A stretch of 29,786 nt of DNA from a virus. A model generated the notes under the pieces. The model saw only the letters and a list, made by a program, of their open reading frames with translations, ran no database searches and was not told where the DNA came from. A program made the translations under genes and the position numbers. Below, in pieces: positions 1 through 7,911 of this stretch. The first letter of the stretch is position 1; the number at the start of each line of letters is the position of its first letter. The DNA is taken from IMG/VR virus record IMGVR_UViG_3300037119_009897, positions 1 to 29,786 of that record; one strand, written 5' to 3'.

Positions 1-390
1 GATGACTGCTACCGCCGGAAGCTCGGCCCCTTCTTCGACGAGATCATCGCCGTCACCAAAGACAGGGAACGGATCAGGTTGACGCTCAGCAAACGGTCCC
101 CGGCCGAACGGGCCGGGCGGAGGAGGAACAAGGTGCGCCGCGGGTTCGAAGCCAAGGAACGTTCACGCCTCACCATGCTCGCCCGCACGAGGGCCTACTC
201 GAGGTTGACGAAGATCTTCCCCGAAATCTGGGAGGTCCTCTACGCCGACGAACGCGCCAAGCTCGGCATGCAGCCGGCGTGGACGATCGAGAAGGCCGTC
301 ACCCCGCACCGCGTCGACCACAAGACAATGGAACTCCTCCAGACATACCATGCGCTGGAGGAGGTCCCCAATGTTGACGTCGACCCGTGA
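1..390 (+). CDS. Unrecognised protein just upstream of portal (5' end missing)
   Basis: The reading frame is open from the first base of the window to a TGA at 388-390, so the true start is probably upstream; a TTG at 79 is the only start-like codon near the edge. The visible 129 residues are strongly basic in the first half (many Arg and Lys, e.g. RAGRRRNKVRRGF) and more acidic at the end (EEVPNVDVDP). I do not recognise a domain. The position directly before the portal is where terminase genes usually lie, but I see no ATPase or nuclease motif in this part. A DNA-binding or packaging accessory role would fit the charge and position, but that is only a guess. Its end overlaps the portal start by 20 bases. 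Confidence 0.6.
   Translation, partial: DDCYRRKLGPFFDEIIAVTKDRERIRLTLSKRSPAERAGRRRNKVRRGFEAKERSRLTMLARTRAYSRLTKIFPEIWEVLYADERAKLGMQPAWTIEKAVTPHRVDHKTMELLQTYHALEEVPNVDVDP
357..364 (+). promoter_or_regulatory. Strong ribosome binding site deciding the portal start
   Basis: GGAGGAGG ends six bases before the ATG at 371. An in-frame ATG at 350 lies upstream of this site and has no comparable signal, so 371 is the better start. Confidence 0.7.
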
Positions 391-1927
391 ACGCCAATCG
401 AACGTCACCGGCACGTCGACCACGTTCGCCGCCGTCGCCCTCAACCTCCGCAACAAGACGGATCAGGACTACCTCACCGAATCGTTGGCCGGCTCCCAAC
501 AGTTGTCGGCCAGGGCGTGGCGGCACTACAACTCGCTCGGCACCGTGAGGTATCCGTTGAACCGTGCCGCACGGTTGGCTGGCTCCGCCCGCCTGAACGC
601 CGTCCTCCTCGACGATCAGGGCAACATCATCGGCCCCATCGAACGCGGCTCCGGCCTGGATGCGGCGATCGACGTCGTCAACGGCATCTACAGCCCCGTC
701 GGCGGGGTGCGTGGCCTGGTGGAACGGTATTTCATCCACATGAAAGTCCCGGCCGACACCCACCTCATCCGGGTCAGGGACAGAAGTGGGACGGACGGCT
801 ACCAGTTCCTCTCCCCCGACGAGTTGACCACCGACGCCGCCGCGGAACCGGGCACCGTCAGCGCCGACCAGTCGGGCGGCAACTTCGGTGACCTCACCTG
901 GATCACCCGCCCCGGCGGCCCAGCCAGACCGTCCCGCACGAGGAAGGTGGCCCGCAAGGACTACCTGGGCCGCCTGTGGCAGCCGTCGGCACGGTTCATC
1001 GACATGCCCGACCCCGTCCTCTATACCTTGGACGGCGAATGCGACCTCCTGCTCCGCATGCAGGTGATGATGCGAGCCCAGATGCGCTCGAGGGCCGCGA
1101 CGGCGGGCATCCTGTTCCTGCCGCAGTCGTTGAAGCAGCTCGCCTCCGGTGAACGCACCGCCTCCGGGCCGCAGGATCTGGTGCAAGCCTTCAACGAACT
1201 GTTGTCGGAGAACATCGTCGCCTCCGAGGACGGTCAGGCGGCGGACGTGGCGAACATCGTCATCTCCGGCGACGACGACGCCGGCGCCAAAATCCGCGAG
1301 ATCGTGTTGGGGCAGGAGACGAAGGACACGGACCTGAAGCTCCGCCAGGAACTGTTCGACAACATCATGTTCGCGTTGGACATCAACACCAGAGCGTCGA
1401 AGGGTGACAGTCAGACCCGGTTCCAGAACTGGAACGACACCGCCGACGAGTTGCGTCTCGCGGTGATCCCGGACATCGAGGCCCTCTGCTGGGGCCTCAC
1501 CCGCCTCATCCTCCACGCCGAACTCCAAGCGAACTCGAGTCTGTCGCCGGAGCAGATCGTCCACACCGCCGTCTGGTACGACCTGTCCGAAGCATCCGTC
1601 CGCATCAACCGCGAAGACTCCGCCAACCAGTTGACGGACCGCGGCGCCTTGAAGAACTCGACCGGTCGGAGGGTGGCCGGATTCACCGAGGACGACGCCC
1701 CCGACGACCAGGAGTTGATCCGCCAGTTCGGCTGGCGGGCGAAGAATCCGTACCTCGCCTTCTGGGAGATGGACCTCCCCGACGACTTCGACTGGGAGAA
1801 GGCGATGATGAAACCCGACGGCTCACCGAGTACGACACCGGCCGGCGAACCGGAGTCTGGTCCGGGTCAGGGCGATCCCGGTTCGCCGCAGGACACCGTC
1901 ACCGAAGACGTCCCCGAAAACTCGTAG
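371..1927 (+). CDS. Portal protein
   Basis: This 518-residue protein should form the dodecameric ring at the capsid vertex through which DNA is packaged and to which the tail connectors attach. Supporting features are length, position directly before the capsid protease and capsid genes, and portal-like sequence: a central helical stretch with LLLRMQVMMRAQMRSR, a conserved DLKLRQELFDNIMFALDI region, and a C-terminal part with the WYDLSEASVRINREDSANQL type of segment found in portals of actinobacterial siphophages. The C-terminus is rich in Pro, Gly, Ser and acidic residues and is probably disordered. I chose ATG 371 because of the strong GGAGGAGG site; ATG 350 would add seven residues. It ends with TAG, 12 bases before the protease gene. 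Confidence 0.8.
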   Translation: MLTSTRERQSNVTGTSTTFAAVALNLRNKTDQDYLTESLAGSQQLSARAWRHYNSLGTVRYPLNRAARLAGSARLNAVLLDDQGNIIGPIERGSGLDAAIDVVNGIYSPVGGVRGLVERYFIHMKVPADTHLIRVRDRSGTDGYQFLSPDELTTDAAAEPGTVSADQSGGNFGDLTWITRPGGPARPSRTRKVARKDYLGRLWQPSARFIDMPDPVLYTLDGECDLLLRMQVMMRAQMRSRAATAGILFLPQSLKQLASGERTASGPQDLVQAFNELLSENIVASEDGQAADVANIVISGDDDAGAKIREIVLGQETKDTDLKLRQELFDNIMFALDINTRASKGDSQTRFQNWNDTADELRLAVIPDIEALCWGLTRLILHAELQANSSLSPEQIVHTAVWYDLSEASVRINREDSANQLTDRGALKNSTGRRVAGFTEDDAPDDQELIRQFGWRAKNPYLAFWEMDLPDDFDWEKAMMKPDGSPSTTPAGEPESGPGQGDPGSPQDTVTEDVPENS

Positions 1928-1939
1928 AAGGACACGACG

Positions 1940-3358
1940 ATGAAGACCACTTTTGGTGCGTTCGACCCCGACGGCGGCGACGGTTTCCTCCGCCCCGTCT
2001 ACTTCCCCTCCCTCGCCTCGATGGACGCCCGCACCGGCGACGGACGGATGCTCGTGTCGGGGGGAGGGTCGATCTACGGCGGCACCCTGCCCCGTCCGAT
2101 CATGGCCCAATTCGAAACCGCCTCCGCGCATGACGGGGCGAAGGTCGTCGGGTCGTTGCAGGAGGTGACGTTCCATGACGACGGGAACATCTCCGGGAAG
2201 GGCTGGCTCGCCGACGTCGACGACGCCCACCGCCTGGTCACGTTGGCGATGACGAAGTCGCTGTTCCACAACTCCGTCGATCTGGCCGACGTCGAGTACA
2301 CCGCCGAATGGGGGTCGGATGATCCTGACGATCCGGCGTTCTGGGATTTGAACGTCGACTTCACGAAGTACGGGCTCGCCGCCACGACGTTCGTGAACGT
2401 GCCGGCGTTCGCCAACGCCCACGGCCTCCTCAACGACGAAGAGGTCACCGCCTCCGCGAAGACGCCCGGACCCGTCCCCATCGAAATCAGCTTCGCCTCG
2501 ACGGCGATTTCGTTGACGGTGGAACGCCAGGAGATCACCGCCTCCGCCGGCGCGACCGTCCCCTGGGACGACTTCCACCGCCCGGAAGCCCCCACGTTGA
2601 AGAAGGTGGCGCCGGACGAGCACGGCGTCGTCACCGGCCACCTCGCCGCCTGGGGTTCCTGTCACGCCGGCATCGAAGGCCGCTGCGTCCTGGCACCGAG
2701 GCCGCCGGACAACTATGCCTCGTTCTGCGAACCCGGCGTGATGACGGACCGCGGCATGGTGGAGACGGGCCCGATCTTCTTCCTCGGCGGCCACCCCGCT
2801 AAACCACTCGGGACCGGGGACCGGTGGGCCGCCTACGGCGGTGTGGAGAACGCCTGGGCCGACGTCCGCGTCTCCAACGGACGCCTCGGCCCGTGGGTGT
2901 CCGGCCGGGTGCGGCCGGGCATCGACCCCGACGCCCTCTACGCCGCCCGCGCCTCGAGGGTGTCCGGGCATTGGCGCACCGACTCCACGCTGACGGCGAT
3001 CGTCAGTGTGAACGTGCCCGGCTACAACATTCCCGGCTCCGGCCTGTCCGCCGACAAGGACGGCGGACGCATCGAAGGCGGCAAGGTCGTCGAACTCGTC
3101 GCCTCCCTCCACGCCGTCCCCGTGGAACGTCCCACCGCCGATGCGATCATCAAGGCGTTGGGCGGCATCGAACACTGGACGTCGCTCACCCCGCTCACAT
3201 CAGCGAATACGACGTCGACGTTCACCGAGGTCATCGGCAAGGCGATGACGACCGCCGACATCGCCCCGATCGAACCGTTCGACCCCCCGGCTGTGCCCCT
3301 GTTGAACCGGGAGCGGTTGGCGATGGAACTGGAGTTGGAGCTGGAACTCGACGACTGA
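1940..3358 (+). CDS. Capsid maturation protease, two-part
   Basis: This 472-residue protein most likely cleaves the scaffold-like part of the capsid protein during head maturation. The first part (about residues 1-200) has a LFHNSVDLADVEY segment with H110 and S112, which resembles the His/Ser region of phage prohead serine proteases; assigning these as catalytic is an inference. The second part (about 231-345), with VTGHLAAWGSCHAGIEG, a GGHPAKP stretch and ending near SRVSGHWR, matches a domain widely found in capsid protease genes of mycobacterial and streptomycete phages. An AAGGA site precedes the ATG. The C-terminus is a short simple repeat (ELELELELDD). It lies between portal and capsid, the usual place, and there is no separate scaffold gene. 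Confidence 0.78.
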   Translation: MKTTFGAFDPDGGDGFLRPVYFPSLASMDARTGDGRMLVSGGGSIYGGTLPRPIMAQFETASAHDGAKVVGSLQEVTFHDDGNISGKGWLADVDDAHRLVTLAMTKSLFHNSVDLADVEYTAEWGSDDPDDPAFWDLNVDFTKYGLAATTFVNVPAFANAHGLLNDEEVTASAKTPGPVPIEISFASTAISLTVERQEITASAGATVPWDDFHRPEAPTLKKVAPDEHGVVTGHLAAWGSCHAGIEGRCVLAPRPPDNYASFCEPGVMTDRGMVETGPIFFLGGHPAKPLGTGDRWAAYGGVENAWADVRVSNGRLGPWVSGRVRPGIDPDALYAARASRVSGHWRTDSTLTAIVSVNVPGYNIPGSGLSADKDGGRIEGGKVVELVASLHAVPVERPTADAIIKALGGIEHWTSLTPLTSANTTSTFTEVIGKAMTTADIAPIEPFDPPAVPLLNRERLAMELELELELDD

Positions 3359-3428
3359 GTCGTTTGCGTTACTCAGGACCGCGGGGCAAGCATTCGTTCA
3401 ACACCACGTCACGCCAGGAGGGCGACAG
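3359..3428 (+). promoter_or_regulatory. Leader of major capsid gene with conserved two-block motif
   Basis: The 70 bases before the capsid start hold block A, GTCGTTTGCGT at 3359-3369, then 14 bases, then block B, GGGCAAGCATTCG at 3384-3396, then 32 bases including a CAGGAGGG ribosome binding site. The tail tube leader at 7092-7162 has the same 11-base block A, the same 14-base gap, a block B matching at 11 of 13 positions, and 33 bases to the ATG. Read as a promoter, TTGCGT (3364-3369) could be a -35 and AAGCAT (3388-3393) a weak -10, with 18 bases between. Alternatively TTTGC and GCAAG could pair in RNA. A 6-base inverted repeat, CTGAGT/ACTCAG, brackets block A here at 3355-3376 but not in the other copy. 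Confidence 0.6.
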
Positions 3429-5090
3429 ATGTTCTACGAGATCCCGCAAGTCCGCACCGGGATGAGTGCCGCAGAACTGCGGACCCATCTCATCGCGGCT
3501 CGCCAGTCGTTGCTTGCTGCCATGCGCTCCGATGACGCCCCGAGTGACGAAGACGCCACCGCCTACCGCATCGACATCAAGGCGCTTGCCACCGAGGTCG
3601 ACGACCAGACCGAAGTCGAAAAGGACGAAGCCGCGGCGTCGGCGGCGACCCCTCCGACGACGGCGTCGGACACCGAGCCCGAGCCCGACGGCGACGAGCC
3701 CGACGAGCCCGACGAACCGGAAGCTGAAGCCTCCGCCCCGCAGACCGTCGCCGCCCCCCCGGCCGTGATCCGCACCAGTGTGGAACTCGAAGCGTCCGAA
3801 GCCCCCGTTGAGAGTCTCGGCATCCAGATCGACAAGATCCTCACCACCAACTCCCGCCCCGGGATGAAGGTCGGCGACCCGTTCGCCTCGTGGGGCGACT
3901 TCGGCATGGCCGCCCTCGAACGGGCCAAGGCGCTCAACCCCGGGTCGGGGGAGAAGTTCGAAGTCGGCATGGTCCGCGGCAACTACCCGGCCGAACGGGT
4001 CCTCACCGATTCGGCGTTCGACAACCTCCGCAAGCTCGACACCCTGTCGTCGTTCAACCGGAGCACGGAGGAGATCACCGCCTCCCTGTGCGCCCCCGCC
4101 ACCCCGTACTACGGGATGGCCTGCCTCAACACGACGCGCCGTCCGGTCGCTGCGTCGCTGAACGGGTTCCAGGCTCCCCGCGGCAAGGTGTCCATCTACC
4201 CGTCGCCGTCGCTGTCGGCGGTGGCGGGTTCGGCTGGGATCTGGACCGCAGCCAACGACGCCAACGTCGGCGCCACGAAGAACGCCTGCGCCCGCATCAC
4301 CTGCGCCACCCCGACCGAGTACACGATGTACGGCGTCTACTGGTGCCTCACCGTCAAGAACATGGAACTCCTCACCTTCCCCGAACTGGTCGCGGCGTAC
4401 CTGAACCGGGGCGCAGCCAACTACGCCCGCCTCGGCGAACGGCAACTGTTGGATGCGATGGCGTCCGGCGTCGGCTCCGTCACCACCCTCGACCTCGGCC
4501 CGATCTCCGCCACGCAGCGTGTCGGCACACAACTGTTGCAGTACCTGGCGATGTACCGGGAGCAGCAACGTTGGGACGACGTCCCGATGCAGGCGTGGGC
4601 GCCCCGCTGGTTCCGTGACGCCCTCCGCGTCGACATCTCCCGCCGCCGCAACACCAACGGCCAGTTCCAGATCGCCACCGAAGCCGACGTCAACCGGGTC
4701 TTCGCCGACGCCGGCTTCGACATGACCTGGTATTTGGACACGCCCACCTGGGGCACCGTCGTCCCCAACCTGACGTCGAACGCCAACCTGTCCGCCGGCG
4801 CCACCGGCGTCCTGTCCGCCTTCCCGCAGACGGCCGAGGTGTTGGTGGCTCCGGTCGGGAAGTTCACGATGATCGACCGGGCCCAACTGTCGATCGGCGT
4901 CACCGGCAACAACTGGTATCGGGACAACACCTCCAACTCGAAGAACGAAGTCACCTACTTCTTCGAGAACTACGAAGGCGTCGTCGACACCACGTCCTGC
5001 CCCGCCCACCTCGTCAAGTTCGACACCCTATGTTACGCGGGAAATATGACCGCTGACCGGGCTGTCGCCTGCACCGGCGTCGCCACCTGA
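3429..5090 (+). CDS. Major capsid protein with fused scaffold-like N-terminus
   Basis: This 553-residue protein is expected to be the HK97-fold shell subunit. Residues 1 to about 115 look like a delta or scaffold domain: helical and charged at first, then acidic and proline-rich (EPEPDGDEPDEPDEPEAEA), and probably removed by the upstream protease. The rest has the features of actinobacterial phage capsid proteins: a conserved AWAPRWFRDALRVDI segment, a VLVAPVGKFTMIDRAQLSIGV strand region and an acidic YFFENYEG part near the end. It is rich in cysteine (for example in NACARITCATP and near the C-terminus), which hints at disulfide or metal links in the shell. It has a strong AGGAGGG ribosome binding site, a dedicated leader and a following hairpin, as expected for a highly expressed gene. 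Confidence 0.88.
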   Translation: MFYEIPQVRTGMSAAELRTHLIAARQSLLAAMRSDDAPSDEDATAYRIDIKALATEVDDQTEVEKDEAAASAATPPTTASDTEPEPDGDEPDEPDEPEAEASAPQTVAAPPAVIRTSVELEASEAPVESLGIQIDKILTTNSRPGMKVGDPFASWGDFGMAALERAKALNPGSGEKFEVGMVRGNYPAERVLTDSAFDNLRKLDTLSSFNRSTEEITASLCAPATPYYGMACLNTTRRPVAASLNGFQAPRGKVSIYPSPSLSAVAGSAGIWTAANDANVGATKNACARITCATPTEYTMYGVYWCLTVKNMELLTFPELVAAYLNRGAANYARLGERQLLDAMASGVGSVTTLDLGPISATQRVGTQLLQYLAMYREQQRWDDVPMQAWAPRWFRDALRVDISRRRNTNGQFQIATEADVNRVFADAGFDMTWYLDTPTWGTVVPNLTSNANLSAGATGVLSAFPQTAEVLVAPVGKFTMIDRAQLSIGVTGNNWYRDNTSNSKNEVTYFFENYEGVVDTTSCPAHLVKFDTLCYAGNMTADRAVACTGVAT

Positions 5091-5112
5091 CCTGACCCCT
5101 AGACCTGCCAGG

Positions 5113-5144
5113 ACACCCGGCTCGGCATGCGCCGGGCCGGGTGT
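5113..5144 (+). terminator. Hairpin after major capsid gene
   Basis: ACACCCGGC (5113-5121) pairs perfectly with GCCGGGTGT (5136-5144). Inside it, after one U-G pair, CGGC (5123-5126) pairs with GCCG (5131-5134) around a four-base loop. This gives a near-continuous 14-pair stem. The tail TCTGCG is not a U-run, so it may attenuate transcription or protect the mRNA end rather than act as a classical terminator. A hairpin of the same design follows the tail tube gene. Confidence 0.65.
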
Positions 5145-5164
5145 TCTGCGTGAGAGGATGAATC

Positions 5165-5965
5165 GTGCCATACGTACACGGGCCGCAGATTTCGCTGCCG
5201 GCGTTGGAGCCGCGGCCGTGGGGCCGGTTCATCGACGTCGCCACCGAACTCAAAGTCGAATCGGGTGGCGTCGACCGTGCCGCCCGGGGGGCGAAGTTCA
5301 TGGCCCCCGGCGAACTCTCCCCGATCGTCCGCGACTTCTCCTGCAACGTCGACGACGCCAAAACGGCCGGCAACCTCCTCCTCTCCGAAGTCGCCACCGC
5401 CGCCTTCTTGACGTTCAACATGTTGCAGTGCTCGACCCTGTCCGGCGACCTCGACGAGTTGGAGGGCTACGTCTCGTCCGCCTTCGAAGCCACCAAATCG
5501 GAAGCCTTGGCGACGGCAGCCACGACGGCCCTGTCGGCGTCGCATGTGAACCTGGCCGTCAACTCGCAGCCGTTGGCGTCGGCCACGTCGCTCGTCGATG
5601 TGATCGCCACCGTCGAAATGGGCCTGGCCGAAAGGATTTCGAACCAGCGGGGCGTCATCATGATCCACCCCCGCCAGCTCGGCCCCGCCGTCTCCGCCGG
5701 CGTCATCTTCCTCGCCAACGAAGGCTTGGTGTCGCCGGCCGGGCATCGGGTGATCTCCGACGCCGGGCACCGCCCGTACAACGTCGTGTACGGCACCGGC
5801 GTGTTGGGCTACTCGCTGATGGAGAACCATTCGCCGGCCGACCTGACGAGCCAACTGGACCGGACACGGAACATCGTCACCTGGATGCGGGAAACGTACG
5901 CGCTCGTCGTCTTCAACCCTGCGTGGTCGGTCCGTTCGACACTCACCGGCGGATACGCCGGCTGA
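5165..5965 (+). CDS. Second capsid-like minor head protein
   Basis: This 266-residue protein starts at GTG 5165, seven bases after GAGAGG. It belongs to a type often found just after the capsid gene in actinobacterial phages. The middle (LDELEGYVSSAFEATKSEAL) and the C-terminal half (a helix around VEMGLAERISNQ followed by GVIMIHPRQLGP and later VVYGTGVLGYS) resemble the A-domain of HK97-type capsid proteins, where a helix leads into a strand and then a G-x-P or G-x-G loop. It may therefore be a vertex or minor capsid subunit, or a head assembly protein derived from one. The family resemblance is from memory of sequence patterns and the structural role is inference. Confidence 0.5.
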   Translation: MPYVHGPQISLPALEPRPWGRFIDVATELKVESGGVDRAARGAKFMAPGELSPIVRDFSCNVDDAKTAGNLLLSEVATAAFLTFNMLQCSTLSGDLDELEGYVSSAFEATKSEALATAATTALSASHVNLAVNSQPLASATSLVDVIATVEMGLAERISNQRGVIMIHPRQLGPAVSAGVIFLANEGLVSPAGHRVISDAGHRPYNVVYGTGVLGYSLMENHSPADLTSQLDRTRNIVTWMRETYALVVFNPAWSVRSTLTGGYAG

Positions 5966-5968
5966 CCC

Positions 5969-6712
5969 GTGACCCTCCGGTACGCCTGCCAGCGGGTCAT
6001 CGAAAAGGAAGACCTGGCGAACTGCGAATGCTCGTTCGACAAGATCTCCCCCGCCCTCACCGAAGCCGAGATCGACGACATCCTCGACTCGGCCTGCGAC
6101 GCCCTCGCCCAAATCAGCAGCCTGCCCGTCGGCCGCTGCACGACCGTGTACCGGCCCTGCCTGGACCGCTGCCACTACTTCGGCTGCGGCTGCGGTTGTA
6201 GCCCGAACGGCATCCCCCTCCCCGGCGTCGCCCCCACCGTGACCGAAGTGAAGATCGACGGGGCGATCGTGTCGAACACCACCTACACCGTCCTCCGCAC
6301 GACCGGCGGCGTCCGCAGTTTGGAGCGGTTCCTCCCTTCCGGCGCCCCCGACCTGTGGCCGTCGACGCAGAACGTCCGCCTGCCTGACACGCACGTCGGC
6401 ACATTCTCCGTGTCGGTGGAGTCCGGCAACCACCCCGACCGCATCATGCGCCTCGCCGCCGCCGAGATCGGCTGCGACATCCTCCGCACCATCTCCAACG
6501 AACGCGACACGCCCGAAGGCATCCAATCCGCCAACGTCTACTCGGAGACGGTCGCCTACCAACGCTTCGGCGACCCCACCGACCAACAAACCATGACGTT
6601 GGCCGGGTTGGGTCAGGTGCGCCGTTTCGTCGCCGCCGCCGGCGCCGTCAAGTACGGTGCGTTCACGTCGAACGACCTCCTCCGTGGCTGGACCCTGTAC
6701 GTCCGCGAGTGA
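5969..6712 (+). CDS. Head-to-tail adaptor (connector)
   Basis: This 247-residue protein likely binds beneath the portal ring as the first connector. The N-terminal LTEAEIDDILDSACDALAQ helix, the GRCTTVYRPC strand, a cysteine cluster (CHYFGCGCGCSP), then IPLPGVAPTVTEVKIDG and the PDTHVGTFSVSVESG segment form the typical order of actinobacterial phage head-to-tail adaptors. The region near residues 150-190 (MRLAAAEIGCDILR) is the usual helix that packs onto the portal. The GTG start lies three bases after the previous stop, without a clear ribosome binding site, so translation is probably coupled. The Cys-x-Cys-x-Cys cluster could bind a metal. Confidence 0.72.
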   Translation: MTLRYACQRVIEKEDLANCECSFDKISPALTEAEIDDILDSACDALAQISSLPVGRCTTVYRPCLDRCHYFGCGCGCSPNGIPLPGVAPTVTEVKIDGAIVSNTTYTVLRTTGGVRSLERFLPSGAPDLWPSTQNVRLPDTHVGTFSVSVESGNHPDRIMRLAAAEIGCDILRTISNERDTPEGIQSANVYSETVAYQRFGDPTDQQTMTLAGLGQVRRFVAAAGAVKYGAFTSNDLLRGWTLYVRE

Positions 6713-6723
6713 CTGAGAGGATT

Positions 6724-7011
6724 GTGCGTCGCACCCCTTTGAAGAGGACGCCGTTCCGTCGTACGAAGCCGCGCCAGGAGGGCATCCCCCGCAGACTCCG
6801 GGAGCAGGTACTCCGCCGCGACGGGGGTTGCGTACTCCGCGAATCGGTGTACGGCCCGTGCTGGGGGGCCATCAACCTGCATCACGTCCTGCCCCGCTCG
6901 AGGGGCGGAGAGCACACCGACGACAACCTCATCGTCCTGTGCAACCACCATCACATCAACGAGGTCCACGCCCACCCGGCCTGGGCCCGTGACATGGGCT
7001 TACTCCGTTAA
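6724..7011 (+). CDS. Small HNH endonuclease
   Basis: This is a compact HNH nuclease of 95 residues. The HNH core is visible: LREQVLRRDGGCVL, then LHHVLPRSRGG with the first catalytic histidines, then a DNLIVLCNHHHINEVH finger that ends in the metal-binding His residues. The start at GTG 6724 gives the RRTPLKRTPFRR beginning seen in many phage HNH proteins and has GAGAGG three bases upstream; an alternative GTG at 6709 overlaps the adaptor stop and would add five residues. It may help the terminase in packaging, as HNH partners near terminases do, or be a free-standing homing nuclease. Its place between adaptor and tail tube is unusual. Confidence 0.75.
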   Translation: MRRTPLKRTPFRRTKPRQEGIPRRLREQVLRRDGGCVLRESVYGPCWGAINLHHVLPRSRGGEHTDDNLIVLCNHHHINEVHAHPAWARDMGLLR

Positions 7012-7021
7012 GGTGACCTAG

Positions 7022-7040
7022 CCCGCTCCCGGGAAGCGGG
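7022..7040 (+). other. Short stem-loop after HNH gene
   Basis: CCCGCT (7022-7027) pairs with AGCGGG (7035-7040) around a seven-base loop, eleven bases after the HNH stop. No U-run follows. It may end or slow the upstream transcript before the tail tube leader. The rest of 7041-7091 is GC-rich and shows no clear gene. Confidence 0.3.
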
Positions 7041-7091
7041 TCGTGGAGTGGGGCCCTCATCTCCGCCGGTGGGGGCTCCGCCGCGCCGGGC

Positions 7092-7162
7092 GTCGTTTGC
7101 GTAATGAGCGAGCGGCGGGCAACGATTCGGAGGCAGCCATCCATCGCACATAGGAGCAGAAC
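7092..7162 (+). promoter_or_regulatory. Leader of tail tube gene with conserved two-block motif
   Basis: Block A GTCGTTTGCGT is at 7092-7102 and block B GGGCAACGATTCG at 7117-7129, separated by 14 bases; 33 bases then lead to the ATG, with a TAGGAG ribosome binding site. Both blocks, the gap and the distance to the start match the capsid leader at 3359-3428. TTGCGT (7097-7102) and AACGAT (7121-7126) would be the -35 and -10 candidates with 18 bases between them. Confidence 0.6.
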
Positions 7163-7888
7163 ATGGCATCGAACCTTGCAGGCGCCCAGTGTCTCGGACA
7201 GCACAGTGCGTGCATCATCCGTGCTGCGCTCCTCGACGCAGACTGCACCCCGCAGGGCGGCGTCAACTCTGGCATCGTGTCGGTCGGCATCATCGACGCC
7301 ACCGCGACCCCCGAATACCGCGACGAACGACGGATCGAACCGACGAACGGCTGCGGCGACATCATGTTCTCCTACTACCAGGCCGGCTGCCTGCTCCGTG
7401 AGACGATCTCCGGGAACATCATCTTCCAGGACTGGGAAATGATGTCGATCCTGTTCGGCGGCACCCTGATTACCGGCCGCGCCTCGACCGGCTTCCCGAC
7501 GAAGATCATCGGCTGGGCCAAGCAGGCATGCCCCACCGCGCTGCAACGCAACGTGTACCTCGAGATCATCACCCGCCTCACCAGCCAGACGTCCGGTGAC
7601 TGCGCCTCCGGCGCCTCCGCGTTCCCCACCTACCAAGGCCACATCTTCCCGAAGGTGTTCTTGAACTGCGGCGCCGAGACGTTCAACGATCAGCAGTCGC
7701 CGCTGCCGTTCGAAGGGTTCTCCGTCTCCAACCCGTCGCTCGTCCGCGGCCCGTGGAACGACTACCCGGGCACCGGCGCCATGCCCGCCTCGCCGCACAT
7801 CCGCGTCGGCTACTCCGACGCCGAATATGCCTTGATCCTCGCCGCCGCCGGCTGCGGCCTGAAGGACCTTCCGATCACCTACAGCTAA
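7163..7888 (+). CDS. Major tail protein (tail tube)
   Basis: This 241-residue protein is the likely tube subunit stacked as rings along the tail. The layout matches tube proteins of Streptomyces-type siphophages: an early VSVGIIDATATPEY strand, then RRIEPTNGCGD, a QDWEMMSILFGG helix region and a late PLPFEGFSVSNPS followed by RGPWNDYPG. It has several cysteines (for example QCLGQHSAC and SGDCASG). Its own leader upstream and a hairpin downstream fit a protein needed in many copies. It comes before the tail terminator-like and gp10-like genes, whereas in many siphophages those come first, so the assignment rests on sequence pattern more than order. Confidence 0.7.
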   Translation: MASNLAGAQCLGQHSACIIRAALLDADCTPQGGVNSGIVSVGIIDATATPEYRDERRIEPTNGCGDIMFSYYQAGCLLRETISGNIIFQDWEMMSILFGGTLITGRASTGFPTKIIGWAKQACPTALQRNVYLEIITRLTSQTSGDCASGASAFPTYQGHIFPKVFLNCGAETFNDQQSPLPFEGFSVSNPSLVRGPWNDYPGTGAMPASPHIRVGYSDAEYALILAAAGCGLKDLPITYS

Positions 7889-7911
7889 CCCCCTCTGTGG
7901 GAGCCGTGCCG

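Noticed and set aside
1-390. Terminase large subunit C-terminus
   Set aside because: The position would fit, but no ATPase or nuclease motif or known terminase ending is visible in the 129 residues available.
3369-5009. A 546-codon minus-strand open frame opposite the capsid gene
   Set aside because: The composition is typical of antisense GC-rich DNA and the plus-strand capsid gene is unambiguous.
7012-7162. A tRNA or structured non-coding RNA gene
   Set aside because: I could find neither a cloverleaf nor a T-loop sequence; only one small stem-loop and the tube leader are seen.
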